A stretch of DNA of 64,000 nucleotides. Source: Mucilaginibacter sp. SMC90. Its GTDB lineage: Bacteria > Bacteroidota > Bacteroidia > Sphingobacteriales > Sphingobacteriaceae. Made by a program: the position numbers and the translations under genes. Every line of letters starts with the position of its first letter. Position 1 is the first letter of the stretch. Below, piece after piece: positions 27,439 through 36,229 of this stretch. The stretch is from positions 5,332,001 through 5,396,000 of the forward strand of contig NZ_CP094527.1 of assembly GCF_022811725.1 (NCBI RefSeq). Direction: 5' to 3'. The notes beneath the pieces are model-generated. The model had not been told where the DNA came from. It was given only the letters and a program-made list of their open reading frames with translations, and ran no database searches.

Positions 27439-27888
27439 TCAGGCCCTGATCATCTCAATATGGTCGATACCATCTTCGTCATAAATCACGCCTTCCATTT
27501 TAAAGCCCAATTGCTCGTAGAATTTAACAGCGTAATACTGCGCACCTATGCGGATAGGCACATCGCCATAGAGCTTTTTAGCAGTATCAATAGCCGCCTG
27601 TGTTAATATTTTACCAACGCCCGTGCCCCGTACTTTTTTGCTGCTTACAATACGCCCTATTGATGCTTCGGTATATGATTTACCTGCCGGAACTATGCGG
27701 GCATAAGCCACCAACTCGTGCTCATTATCAAATAAAAGCAGGTGATGACAGGCGTAGTCCTTATCATCGGCATCTAAAAACACGCAATTTTGCTCAACCA
27801 CAAATACCTCGCTCCGGAGCTTTAACAGCTGATAAAGTTCTGTAACCGTTAAATCGTTGAAGGCTTTGCAAACTTGCGTGTAATTCAT
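27439..27888 (-). CDS. elaA: ElaA-type GNAT N-acetyltransferase
   Basis: A 149-residue protein of the ElaA branch of the GNAT family. The start region FNDLTVTELYQLLKLRSEVF and VVEQNCVFLDADDKD are typical of ElaA; the acetyl-CoA loop is in SIGRIVSSKKVRGTGVGKIL (the R/Q-x-x-G-x-G/A pattern as RGTGVG). The C-terminal YAVKFYEQLGFKMEGVIYDE is the usual end. It would transfer an acetyl group from acetyl-CoA to an unknown small molecule or protein. It has its own transcript, with a noncoding region of about 500 bp upstream. Confidence 0.88.
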   Translation of the reverse strand: MNYTQVCKAFNDLTVTELYQLLKLRSEVFVVEQNCVFLDADDKDYACHHLLLFDNEHELVAYARIVPAGKSYTEASIGRIVSSKKVRGTGVGKILTQAAIDTAKKLYGDVPIRIGAQYYAVKFYEQLGFKMEGVIYDEDGIDHIEMIRA

Positions 27889-28068
27889 GGTGCTTATTTA
27901 ATTGCGTTTATCTGTTAACTGTTTGGCGACCGGGCCCGCCCCATCTTTGCTGCCCTGGTTAGGGTAAAATGATTCTTCGCTTTGTAAAATAAATACTTCG
28001 GATGAATAAAAACAAAAAGCCCAACCTGCTTTAAACAGTTTTGGCATCATTACAAGCGTTTTATCTGT

Positions 28069-28170
28069 TTATTTTTTATAAACGGTCTTATAAACAGAGC
28101 CCGTCACATCATCACTTATATAAAGTGAACCATCGGGGCGTTTTGTCAATATACCGGAACGTGTGCGGCT
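28069..28170 (-). pseudogene. Remnant of a PQQ-dependent sugar dehydrogenase C-terminus
   Basis: Read leftwards, the frame ending at the TAA at 28069-28071 encodes RTRSGILTKRPDGSLYISDD and then VTGSVYKTVYKK. RPDGSLYISDD is the closing propeller motif of PQQ-dependent sorbosone/glucose dehydrogenases. Just upstream the frame meets a TGA and nothing recognisable precedes it, so only the last 32 residues survive. The rest of the 27889-28382 gap shows no other gene apart from a doubtful 50-codon frame. Confidence 0.55.
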
Positions 28171-28382
28171 TTTTCAAGCTAAGTTTCTGAGCCTGCACCG
28201 GCAAATAGCTGCTTCGTAATTTCAGGTTTTCAATTAATTACGAAAGCTTGCGATTTAACGCTACAAAACCATGAAATAGCCCTGAATGTAGTTTCTGAAG
28301 CCTTTTTTTCCACAAAAGTTATTTCAATTTCCGGCAATAATTTATTTTCGCAACCTGATAATTAATTACGCTATAACCCAAC

Positions 28383-28649
28383 ATGTCTGCATCTCATTCC
28401 CTGTCGCCGGTACAGGCCGATCTTGTACGAATTGTTTCAAAATATGTGCTGCTTGAAGAAAGCCGGAGAAATTTAAAAGGCCGCTGTCCTTTTCATAAAG
28501 ACCAGGCCACATCTCTGATGGTATCGCCCGAAAAAAATATATTTCAATGCTTTGGCTGCGGTAAGGGCGGCGGCCCAATTGATTTTGTGATGGCCATTGA
28601 ACACAAAACCCGCGAAGAAGCTATTCAGATGATTGCAGGAAGCCATTAA
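28383..28649 (+). CDS. Stand-alone CHC2 zinc-finger protein (DnaG N-terminal-like)
   Basis: An 88-residue protein consisting of one CHC2 zinc-binding domain like the N-terminal domain of DNA primase. The opening VQADLVRIVSKYVLLEESR matches the primase entry helix. The zinc ligands are the Cys and His of CPFH and the two Cys of CFGC, 19 residues apart as in DnaG, followed by GKGGGPIDFVMAIEHKTREE. The TOPRIM polymerase domain of primase is absent, and the frame ends cleanly with a terminator behind it, so it looks like a small intact gene rather than a broken dnaG. It may bind single-stranded DNA; no function is established. Confidence 0.82.
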   Translation: MSASHSLSPVQADLVRIVSKYVLLEESRRNLKGRCPFHKDQATSLMVSPEKNIFQCFGCGKGGGPIDFVMAIEHKTREEAIQMIAGSH

Positions 28650-28683
28650 ATAATAAAGGCGGACCAGTTTTACCCGGTCCGCC
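28649..28683 (-). terminator. Terminator after the TonB receptor gene, possibly bidirectional
   Basis: Perfect 8-bp stem GGCGGACC (28658-28665) and GGTCCGCC (28676-28683) with a 10-base loop. Read leftwards it is followed by TTTATTATTT, a U-tract suited to the receptor gene ending at 28710. It also lies just past the stop of the convergent CHC2 gene. Confidence 0.8.
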
Positions 28684-28709
28684 TGTTATGTGATAATGGT
28701 TTATATTTA

Positions 28710-31115
28710 TTAAAACTTGAATGCAAAGCTTGTGGTAAAGTTTACCGGACGCTGCGGATTAACTGACCAATAGCCTATATAATATTTTTTATTAGTGATA
28801 TTATTGGCGTTAAACGTGAAGCGAAAACGATCTGAATTGTAAAACACGCTTGCGTTAACTAACGTGTAGCTTGGCAATTCAAACACGCCCACCACACTGT
28901 TATCAATAACTTTATAAACACCTGCGTAGTTACCGCCAACACCGAAGCCAAAATCCTTTAAATTCCCTTTTGTAAATTTGTAGGTAGCCCAAAGGTTGGC
29001 CTGATCCTGCGGGCCCTGGCCTCCCGGTGCACGGCCTGCTTCATTGTAAAAGTCAGTTCCGTCGCCTTCGGCAACTTTGGTACTGTTGTGGCTATAGCCG
29101 GCTATCAGGTTAAAACCAGGTGCAGGGTTAGCATTCACATCAATCTCAAACCCTTTACTGTGTACCTTTCCACGCTGATCATAATCATTTATATTACCAA
29201 CTACCGGCGTTACACGATTAGCTACTTTGATATCATAGTATGAAACAGTGGCGTTTAATTTATCAGAAAAAAGGTTTGTTTTTACACCGAACTCATACTG
29301 GTTGGCATGCTCCGGCTTGAATGATTTTACACGTGGGTTATTACCCTCGGCATCAGTTACCTGCATAGGTGAAACATTAAGGAAGCCGTTCATGTAATTA
29401 CCAAAAACAGATACTTTATTAAGCACAGGCTGATAAACCAAGCCAAACTTTGGCGACAGCGCAGTCTGGTTAAAATCATCCGAAGGATCGGCTTTTTCAC
29501 CTTTTGACACAAAATGGTCAACCCTTAAGCTCGCCATAGCAGATAAAGCTTCGGTAATGTTCAGCACATCCGATGCGTAAGCGCTGTATGTACTGTTGCT
29601 GATATTGCTTTTGCTGGCACCACTGCCCGCCAAAAGGCTATCTACAGAGTTTTGAGTAGCATAAACCGGGTGCGCAGGGTCGGCGTAGCTAATAGCGCCC
29701 TGCGGTGTTACATAACGCATAAAGGCATAGCCTGTACCGTTATCAACTACATTCTGGTTAAAATAATCAAGCCCTACCAGCAAACGGTTCCTGAGGTTAC
29801 CAATTTTAAAATCGCCGTTAAAATTTTGCTGGATATCGGTGGTATTCATGGTTTGGTTTTCCTTGTGAATGTATTGCTCAAACTCGTTGCTACCCTCGGC
29901 ATTGCCAAAAATATAACCGTAATAGCCCAACGATTTTGCCGTTCCGCGAGAAATAGCCGTTTGCGACGACCATTGATCAGAGATCTTATAGGTCATCTGG
30001 CCCTGCATATTAAACCTTGGATTTTTAATAGGCAGATCATTGCTGGTGAACGACTGGTTATTATCAAGGTTAAGCTCTTTAATATTTTTGAAAGTAAGCG
30101 GATCGGTACGGTTAGAGTGAAAAAATACTGGCGCAACAGCGCGTTCTTCCTGGAAAATCTCGGCCAAAAAGTTAAAGCTAAGTTTATCGTTTACGTGGTA
30201 AGTAAGTGCAGGGGCAACAAAAAATGTTTTCTTGTAACCGGCATCCTGAAAACTGTTTTCGGTATGGTAAGATGTGTTAACCCTTAACGCTACCTGTTCG
30301 GTTTTACTTAAAGGCGTGTTTACGTCGGCAGTAATCCTGTTTAAGCCAAAGCTACCTGCTGTATAAGTAACCTCACCACCTGTAGTAAAGTAAGGTTTTT
30401 TAGTAATAGTGTTGATGATACCGCCATAACCCACAAAGTTTGCGCCGAACAAGGTAGCTGAAGGGCCCTTTAAAACTTGTATCTCCTCTATGTCGGCAGG
30501 GTCAAGATCGCCGTTGGTAAAGCCTGGTAAGCCATTATATAATGAAGGTTGCGCTTCAAAACCACGTAGGGCAAAATAAGAAGCACCATCCCCGGCCCTT
30601 CCGGTTGACTCCCAGGTACGGGAAATACCGGGAACATTGCGCAGGATGTCATCAAAATTAGTAATACCCTGCAGTTTAATGGTTTCGAGCGAAACGACAT
30701 TATACACCTGCGGATTTTCAAGGTTCTTCAGCGGCATTTTTGCTACTGAGTTATTTAACTTATTACCGTTACGGGCAGATATCGTAACCTCATTTAATTT
30801 AGCGGAGTTTTCTCTGAGAATGAAGTTGAGTACCAGTTTATCGCCGGGCTTAAGGGTAATGGTTTGCTCTTGTTTTTCAAGCCCAATCAGCGAAGCTGTT
30901 ATTTCATAAGTACCGGGTTTGATATTTTTGATGTGATAGCTTCCGCCTTCATCTGTCGATGCACCTTTATTTGTGCCTTTTAAGCTCACGCTTACAGCTT
31001 CGGCTGCATTTCCATCGCTTGTTTTAACGGTACCGGTTATAGAGGCATTTTGCGCAAATGCCAGACTTGTGAAAAATAAGAACAGGAGTGTAAGTTGGGT
31101 TATTTTTTTACTCAT
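28710..31115 (-). CDS. TonB-dependent siderophore receptor
   Basis: An 801-residue outer-membrane receptor. It has a signal peptide (LTLLFLFFTSLAFAQ), a CarboxypepD_reg-like domain at about 24-110 (ASITGTVKTSDGNAAEAVSV), a plug domain (NFDDILRNVPGISRTWES, ALRGFEAQPSLYNGLPG, LKGPSATLFG) and a 22-strand barrel ending in aromatic VNFTTSFAFKF. The plug motifs and the FGANFVGYGGIINTITKKP block are those of ferric-siderophore receptors (FhuE/FoxA type). It imports an iron chelate using TonB energy. It is the last gene of an operon with a small membrane protein (30 bp gap) and a PepSY protein. Confidence 0.93.
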   Translation of the reverse strand: MSKKITQLTLLFLFFTSLAFAQNASITGTVKTSDGNAAEAVSVSLKGTNKGASTDEGGSYHIKNIKPGTYEITASLIGLEKQEQTITLKPGDKLVLNFILRENSAKLNEVTISARNGNKLNNSVAKMPLKNLENPQVYNVVSLETIKLQGITNFDDILRNVPGISRTWESTGRAGDGASYFALRGFEAQPSLYNGLPGFTNGDLDPADIEEIQVLKGPSATLFGANFVGYGGIINTITKKPYFTTGGEVTYTAGSFGLNRITADVNTPLSKTEQVALRVNTSYHTENSFQDAGYKKTFFVAPALTYHVNDKLSFNFLAEIFQEERAVAPVFFHSNRTDPLTFKNIKELNLDNNQSFTSNDLPIKNPRFNMQGQMTYKISDQWSSQTAISRGTAKSLGYYGYIFGNAEGSNEFEQYIHKENQTMNTTDIQQNFNGDFKIGNLRNRLLVGLDYFNQNVVDNGTGYAFMRYVTPQGAISYADPAHPVYATQNSVDSLLAGSGASKSNISNSTYSAYASDVLNITEALSAMASLRVDHFVSKGEKADPSDDFNQTALSPKFGLVYQPVLNKVSVFGNYMNGFLNVSPMQVTDAEGNNPRVKSFKPEHANQYEFGVKTNLFSDKLNATVSYYDIKVANRVTPVVGNINDYDQRGKVHSKGFEIDVNANPAPGFNLIAGYSHNSTKVAEGDGTDFYNEAGRAPGGQGPQDQANLWATYKFTKGNLKDFGFGVGGNYAGVYKVIDNSVVGVFELPSYTLVNASVFYNSDRFRFTFNANNITNKKYYIGYWSVNPQRPVNFTTSFAFKF

Positions 31116-31145
31116 AGTACGAATTGTTGGGGTTAGCAGAATATG

Positions 31146-31340
31146 TTATTTGTGTTTGGGCGAAGGAGTTTTTTGCCACCATATTTTAAGGCAAATAATA
31201 AAAATGGGAATGATCATCGAAATCCAGGACAGTCCGTACCAAATCCCGGTACCTAAAAGTGCCGCGAGTAAACCAAACAACGTAATGAGCGCAAGCACCA
31301 GCGGTGCAGCCCATACTTTTTTAAAGGATTGGTGATTCAT
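31146..31340 (-). CDS. Small two-helix membrane protein in iron operon
   Basis: A 64-residue protein with two predicted membrane helices: APLVLALITLFGLLAALLGT (about 12-31) and WISMIIPIFIICLKIWW (about 39-55), with a basic C-terminus. It lies between the PepSY gene (7-bp gap) and the TonB receptor (30-bp gap), so it is translated with them. Similar tiny proteins accompany PepSY/TonB receptor operons in other bacteria, but no biochemical role is known. Confidence 0.75.
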   Translation of the reverse strand: MNHQSFKKVWAAPLVLALITLFGLLAALLGTGIWYGLSWISMIIPIFIICLKIWWQKTPSPKHK

Positions 31341-31347
31341 AGTGTAG

Positions 31348-32514
31348 TTATGCAGTTACAGCCCCGGCTGTTTCTTCTGTTTCGATGCGTTTAAAGTAAT
31401 CTTCATAAAACTTGCGGCGTACTACCCACAGGTAAACCCCGCTTATCAGCACCACTATGGCTATGATATCAAACACCGCCCAGATAACTTTAAGCGGAGT
31501 ACCACCGTAATCGCCAAAATGTAGTGGACGCGATACTTCAAGTGCTCTTAAATAAAATGGCATTTTTACCACAGCTTCGAGTTTTCCGGTACGCGCATCA
31601 ACCAATACCGGGCTAAACAACCTTGAAGTGAATGGTTCATTGCCTTTTGCCCACAGCAAATAATGGTAAGGACTGCCAAAGGCATTACCCGGGTAAACAA
31701 CGCTAACTACCGTCATTCCCGGCACGGCCTTTTTGGCTGTATCAAAAGCATCCTGTGCAGAGCTCAGGTATTGCTGTTCGGGCACTTTATGCCCTTTAAA
31801 TTTATCAAGCATGGCCTTAACGTCGGTAATTTGCCAAATGCCAAAAAGCGGAGTGGAAAGCTCATTCATTACACCTGTAAGGCCTACAACAAACAGCCAT
31901 ATAGCAGTGGCTATGCCAAGCAGGTTATGCAGGTCAAGCCATTTAAGGCGTTTTGACCGTTCGGTACGGACGGTGCCAAAATCAAGCTTTTTCATGAAGG
32001 GGCCATAAAGTACCACACCCGAAATAATAGAGATCACAAAGAGCAGCCCCATAAAGCCGAGAAACAATTCGCCCGGCAGGTCCATAAACAGATCGATATG
32101 AAGAGAAAGCATCAACCCGATAAATGTTTGCTGCTGCTGGTCAAACGGCGGATCATCACGAAGCAACTTACCTGTACGGCTGTCAAACTGCATGGAATGG
32201 GCCAGTTTATCAGTTGGGGCCATGGTTGGTGCCATGCTTACCACTACCTGAGGCTCATCATCGTCAATAAAAAAAGAAGTAAGCAGTTGTTTAGGATAGC
32301 GTTGTTTGGCTTGCGTGATCATGCCATCGAGATTTGCCATCGGAGTGTTGGCCGGCATTTCGGCATAATGGGTTGGGTTTAGCCAGCCATCAATTTCGTC
32401 GGCAAAAATGAGTGGTAAGCCTGTGATGCAAAGCAGCAATAAAAACAGGGTACAGATAAGGCTTGTCCACCGGTGCCACCAAAACCATCTTTTGATACTT
32501 TTTAATTGTGCCAT
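31348..32514 (-). CDS. PepSY-associated transmembrane protein (siderophore reductase-like)
   Basis: A 388-residue inner-membrane protein of the PepSY_TM family. Helices include RWTSLICTLFLLLLCITGLP (near 15-35), LFLGFMGLLFVISIISGVVL (about 145-165), LGIATAIWLFVVGLTGVMNE (about 195-215) and VIWAVFDIIAIVVLISGVYLWVV near the end. Conserved His occur in WWHRWTSL and LDLHNLLG, as in relatives that reduce ferric siderophores at the periplasmic face. First gene of the operon; a 23-bp palindrome lies about 60 bp upstream. Role in iron release from the imported siderophore is inferred from family and context. Confidence 0.88.
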   Translation of the reverse strand: MAQLKSIKRWFWWHRWTSLICTLFLLLLCITGLPLIFADEIDGWLNPTHYAEMPANTPMANLDGMITQAKQRYPKQLLTSFFIDDDEPQVVVSMAPTMAPTDKLAHSMQFDSRTGKLLRDDPPFDQQQQTFIGLMLSLHIDLFMDLPGELFLGFMGLLFVISIISGVVLYGPFMKKLDFGTVRTERSKRLKWLDLHNLLGIATAIWLFVVGLTGVMNELSTPLFGIWQITDVKAMLDKFKGHKVPEQQYLSSAQDAFDTAKKAVPGMTVVSVVYPGNAFGSPYHYLLWAKGNEPFTSRLFSPVLVDARTGKLEAVVKMPFYLRALEVSRPLHFGDYGGTPLKVIWAVFDIIAIVVLISGVYLWVVRRKFYEDYFKRIETEETAGAVTA

Positions 32515-32573
32515 AGTTTAGCTGAATGCAGGCAAGGAAACCTGTAGATTGAACAATGGCACAAAGAAAAGCT

Positions 32574-32596
32574 TTATTTAAATTAAATCCAAATAA
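32574..32596. promoter_or_regulatory. Candidate iron-regulator operator (23-bp palindrome)
   Basis: TTATTTAAATT (32574-32584), a central A, and AATCCAAATAA (32586-32596): 9 of 11 positions pair. It is about 60 bp upstream of the PepSY start, where a repressor site for a siderophore operon is expected. The TTATTTxxATTxAATxxAAATAA form resembles iron-responsive (Fur/DtxR-type) sites. Confidence 0.5.
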
Positions 32597-32730
32597 GAAT
32601 AACAAACATATAAAATTGTCAATCAACAGATTACCGATGAAAAAATAAATTTAAGTAGACGAAACAGAGCTGATTAGGAAAAATAAAATACAGATGCCTA
32701 CGATTCTACAAATAGCATAATATAATAAAA

Positions 32731-32812
32731 CGTCATTGCGAAGTATGAAGCAATACCAAACTATACAGAGCCCTTCTGCTAATCGGGGATTGCTTCATAC
32801 TTCGCAATGACG
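32731..32812. repeat. Perfect inverted repeat of the CGTCATTGCGA family
   Basis: Two 24-bp arms, 32731-32754 and 32789-32812, are exact reverse complements (starting CGTCATTGCGAAGTATGAAG). The loop is 34 bp. A related element with the same GTCATTGCGA ends lies at 37768-37879. Besides this and the upstream palindrome, the 32515-32850 gap holds nothing else seen. Confidence 0.85.
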
Positions 32813-32850
32813 CTTTTTAAACGAGTTTTATGTGTTGAAAATAACGAATT

Positions 32851-33606
32851 CTAATACAACTTTTTAACTGCCTTCATCCACTCCCGGGCAATAAGCTCAT
32901 GGCCCGCAGGCATCGGATGAACGCCATCCCAGATCCAGTGATCGGCTTTGGCTTTTTGCAGCGCCTTATTAAAAACATCCTGCAAAGGCACATAAATTGC
33001 ATTAAACTTTAGGGCAAGCGTCCTGACCACTACCTGCCGTTTTTTTACTTCAGCTGCCCATAATTCGGCGTTTTTGTTCACCATACCTACGGGTAAGATG
33101 AATGGCTCTAATAAAATCAGTTTAACGTTAGGCAGGGCAGCAGTAGTTTCAACTAACAGCTGATCATAGACTTTACCAAAATCTTCATCTGTTGATTTGT
33201 CTCCTTGCATTACAACCCTGTGCACATCGTTTATACCTATCAATATGCTCAGCACATCAGGTTTAATGTCAAGCGTATCTTTTTGCCAGCGTGCAGCCAG
33301 ATCATTGATCGTGTTACCGCTTATGCCCCGGTTAAAAAACCGGTAATCCCTGCCGGGATAATCAAAATTGATACGGGCGGTTATCAGGTAAGCATAACCC
33401 TGCCCGTAAACATGGTTCCAGTCTTTATCAAAGCTGCGGCCACCATCGGTTATCGAATCGCCCTGAAACAGGAATGTTTTTCCCGCGCCATCATCAGGCA
33501 AATAGGGATCATCTTTTGTTGATGCCAATACTAATCCCGGCGCAGCCATTGCCGCTGCGCCAGCCAATGAGGCTTTCTTTAAAAAATCCCTTCTGCTGTT
33601 ACTCAT
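32851..33606 (-). CDS. Secreted SGNH/GDSL hydrolase
   Basis: A 251-residue hydrolase with an N-terminal twin-arginine-like export signal (SRRDFLKKASLAGAAAMAA). The SGNH blocks are complete: block I FLFQGDSITDGG with nucleophile S51, block II FFNRGISGNTINDL with Gly, block III SILIGINDVHR with Asn, and block V WDGVHPMPAGH with D227 and H230. Relatives are carbohydrate esterases that remove acetyl groups or cut other esters. Its ATG overlaps the GH95 stop by 4 bp, so it is made with the fucosidase, and deacetylation of fucosylated glycans is a reasonable inference. Confidence 0.9.
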   Translation of the reverse strand: MSNSRRDFLKKASLAGAAAMAAPGLVLASTKDDPYLPDDGAGKTFLFQGDSITDGGRSFDKDWNHVYGQGYAYLITARINFDYPGRDYRFFNRGISGNTINDLAARWQKDTLDIKPDVLSILIGINDVHRVVMQGDKSTDEDFGKVYDQLLVETTAALPNVKLILLEPFILPVGMVNKNAELWAAEVKKRQVVVRTLALKFNAIYVPLQDVFNKALQKAKADHWIWDGVHPMPAGHELIAREWMKAVKKLY

Positions 33607-36077
33607 AAGCTGCTCACTAATTGGTATGACTTGCCCTCTTGAGTATTTATTGTCAACTCGTACCCGTCTTTTACTTTAACCGGTGCGGTAGTTAAACCTT
33701 TAACAGTAAGTTTTGATTTGGAGATGATACGGCACGTACCGCCTGTTTTTGATAGCACATTGGCCGTTATAACTTTTCCTGCAGCCCATTTCATGTTCAC
33801 TACAAAAGCCCCTCTTGCAACAAGGCCTTTTACTTCGCCATTGGCCCAGGCATCAGGCAGCGCAGGCAGTAAACGCACGTTGCCGTCCTGACTTTGCAGC
33901 AGCATTTCGGCCAAACCGGACGTACCCCCAAAATTCCCGTCTATCTGAAACGGTGGGTGTGCGTCAAACATATTTGGATAAAGCCCACCACCCTCGCTGT
34001 AGTTGTAGCCACTTTCGCCGGTTAAGCGCAGCAGGTCGCGATATAACTTATAGGCGTGGTTGCCGTCCCTAAGCCGTGCCCAAAGGTTTACTTTCCAGGC
34101 CAGGCTCCAGCCGGTGCTTTCATCACCACGTAATTCTAAGGTACGTTTTGCCGCTGCCGCCAGTTCAGGGTTTGCAGCTACAGAAATTTCGTTGGCCGGA
34201 TATACAGAATACAAGTGCGATACGTGACGATGATGCGGATCTGGCGATTCCTGGTCTTTATACCATTCCTGCAACTGACCTTTACTTCCTATCTGGTACG
34301 GGATCAGTTTTGCCTTTTTAGCAATAAGTGAATCCCTGAAGGCGGCGTCCACATCCAACACCTTAGTTGCGGCTATCAGGTTGTCAAACAAATCGCGGAT
34401 GATACCCATATCCATAGTAGTAGAAACGGAAACATCCGACTTTTTACCTTCGGCATAAATAAACTCATTTTCGGGCGACATTGAAGGTGCAGTCACCAAA
34501 TGCCCCTTACCATCGGGCACGAGCCAATCAAATGTAAATTCGGCAGCACCTTTCATTAAGGGGTAGGCTGTATTTTTCAAAAATTCTTTATCCCCGGTAT
34601 ACAGATAGTGCTCCCACAGGTGGCGTGTAAGCCAGTCGCCTCCCATTGGCCAGTTGGCCCAGGCCGGATCACCGTGACCAAGATCGCCAACAGGGTTGGC
34701 CAATGCCCAGATATCAGTGTTATGATGTGTTACCCAACCTTTGGCATGGTAAAAATCTTTGGCAACTTCGGTCCCGGTTTCAGATAGCCCCTTGATCAAA
34801 TCAAATAATGGCTGATGCATTTCGGACAGGTTACAATCCTCTGCCATCCAGTAATTCATTTGCACATTGATGTTGCTGGTATAATTGGAACTCCACGGTG
34901 CGCGTAACTCCTTGTTCCAGATGCCCTGCAGGTTTGCAGGTACAGCCGGTGTGCGTGAACTGCTTATCAACAGGTAACGGCCGTACTGAAAATACAAAGC
35001 TTCAATGCCGGGATCGGCACCCTGGTTTTTATTGTAAAGCGCAAGTCGCTTGTCGGTAGGCAGCTCTGCATGGCTGCCTTTGTTATCATTAAATTTAAGG
35101 CTTACCCGGTTAAAGTAATGATGATAATCGGCAAGGTGAGCAGCAAGCAGCTGGGCATAAGGTTTTGCAGCAGCTTTATCGAGATTTTTCTCAGCCACTT
35201 TCTCGTCTCCATCCGGGCATTGGTTATATGCTTTAAAACTGGTGGCAGCGGTAACATATAGCGTTAAACTTGATGCACCTTTCACCGTGATACCGCTTGT
35301 ATCGGCTGTTACTTTGCCATCATCACTTACAGCCTTTGCCAGCACCTCGTAACGCATGCCCCGGCATTTGTCATCATCGGCGTAAACTATCGGATTATTT
35401 GAGTCTACATAACTTGGCTCAACATGGGCCGGCGCTTTGCCGCTTAGCTGCAATACATTTTTATTGAGTACATCTTTCTGAAAACGGAGCTGGCTGTTTG
35501 TATTTATTTTAAGGTTTAACTGTTTGGCCTTATCAGCTGTAAACCGGATCACGATCACCTTGTCAGGTGCCGAAGCAAAGATCTCACGTTTATAGTTTAC
35601 ACCATTAACAGCATACTTGGTTGTAGCTACCGCATTACCGATATTAAGATCACGATAATAGCTGCCGGTTTTGCCACCATTGTAAGATTGTTTAATATGC
35701 AGATCGGCCATGGGCAGGAAGCTTTCAGAATATATACCCTGCATTTTTTTGGTAAGGTCGCGCGCGGTTTGGTAATCGCCTTTAAATAGCGCCTCCCTTA
35801 CCTGAGCCAGGTATTGGAATGCTTCGGGATTTACATTTTGCTTTACCGGCCCACCCGACCATAAAGTAGATTCATTAAGCTGGAGTAACTCATCATTAAC
35901 GCCCCCAAAAATCATGGCACCCAAACGGCCATTGCCTATTGGCAAAGCTTCCGTCCATGTTTTGGCGGGTTGCTTATACCATAGCGTATTATTTTGTGCG
36001 CTCGCGTTAAACGCAATCAATTGCGTACATAGCGGTAAAACTACAGACAGGAGTGTTGCTTTCAGACCTTGGTTCAT
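33603..36077 (-). CDS. GH95 alpha-L-fucosidase (secreted)
   Basis: An 824-residue enzyme from the ATG at 36077 (MNQGLKATLLS); an ATG at 36158 would add 27 residues ahead of the signal peptide. The signal ends near AFNASAQ. The start of the mature protein, LWYKQPAKTWTEALPIGNGR followed by LGAMIFGGVNDELLQLNEST, is typical of GH95. Catalytic-domain blocks include LQGIWNKELRAPWSSNYTSN and the late PPFQIDGNFGGTSGLAEMLL. GH95 members cleave alpha-1,2-linked fucose (some act on alpha-L-galactose), as in xyloglucan or host-type glycans. Coupled to the SGNH hydrolase downstream. Confidence 0.92.
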   Translation of the reverse strand: MNQGLKATLLSVVLPLCTQLIAFNASAQNNTLWYKQPAKTWTEALPIGNGRLGAMIFGGVNDELLQLNESTLWSGGPVKQNVNPEAFQYLAQVREALFKGDYQTARDLTKKMQGIYSESFLPMADLHIKQSYNGGKTGSYYRDLNIGNAVATTKYAVNGVNYKREIFASAPDKVIVIRFTADKAKQLNLKINTNSQLRFQKDVLNKNVLQLSGKAPAHVEPSYVDSNNPIVYADDDKCRGMRYEVLAKAVSDDGKVTADTSGITVKGASSLTLYVTAATSFKAYNQCPDGDEKVAEKNLDKAAAKPYAQLLAAHLADYHHYFNRVSLKFNDNKGSHAELPTDKRLALYNKNQGADPGIEALYFQYGRYLLISSSRTPAVPANLQGIWNKELRAPWSSNYTSNINVQMNYWMAEDCNLSEMHQPLFDLIKGLSETGTEVAKDFYHAKGWVTHHNTDIWALANPVGDLGHGDPAWANWPMGGDWLTRHLWEHYLYTGDKEFLKNTAYPLMKGAAEFTFDWLVPDGKGHLVTAPSMSPENEFIYAEGKKSDVSVSTTMDMGIIRDLFDNLIAATKVLDVDAAFRDSLIAKKAKLIPYQIGSKGQLQEWYKDQESPDPHHRHVSHLYSVYPANEISVAANPELAAAAKRTLELRGDESTGWSLAWKVNLWARLRDGNHAYKLYRDLLRLTGESGYNYSEGGGLYPNMFDAHPPFQIDGNFGGTSGLAEMLLQSQDGNVRLLPALPDAWANGEVKGLVARGAFVVNMKWAAGKVITANVLSKTGGTCRIISKSKLTVKGLTTAPVKVKDGYELTINTQEGKSYQLVSSL

Positions 36078-36173
36078 AAAGGAGGTTACAATTGTTTTTA
36101 CAAGTATAATAATGTGCCGGCTATAAAAAATAATGCTTATTGGCATTTTTATATCCAAAACAGTTAATAGAAA

Positions 36174-36198
36174 ATAAAAAACCCGCCTTTCGGGCGGG
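36174..36198 (-). terminator. Rho-independent terminator after the GH29 gene
   Basis: Stem GGCGGG/CCCGCC (36193-36198 with 36182-36187), 5-base loop, followed leftwards by a T-rich tract TTTTTTATTTT. It lies about 30 bp past the GH29 stop and before the GH95 start. Confidence 0.85.
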
Positions 36199-36229
36199 CC
36201 TTCCTTAGTAAGTAGTCAGTTATAGTGTA

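Noticed and set aside
27898..28050. 50-codon minus-strand frame ending 9 bp before elaA (MMPKLFKAGW...)
   Set aside because: No domain, no homologue recognised, and it lies in a gap with a gene remnant, so it may be chance or decayed sequence.
29652..30287. 211-codon open frame on the plus strand
   Set aside because: It is antisense to the TonB receptor, which has full family motifs; no domain or start context supports the plus frame.
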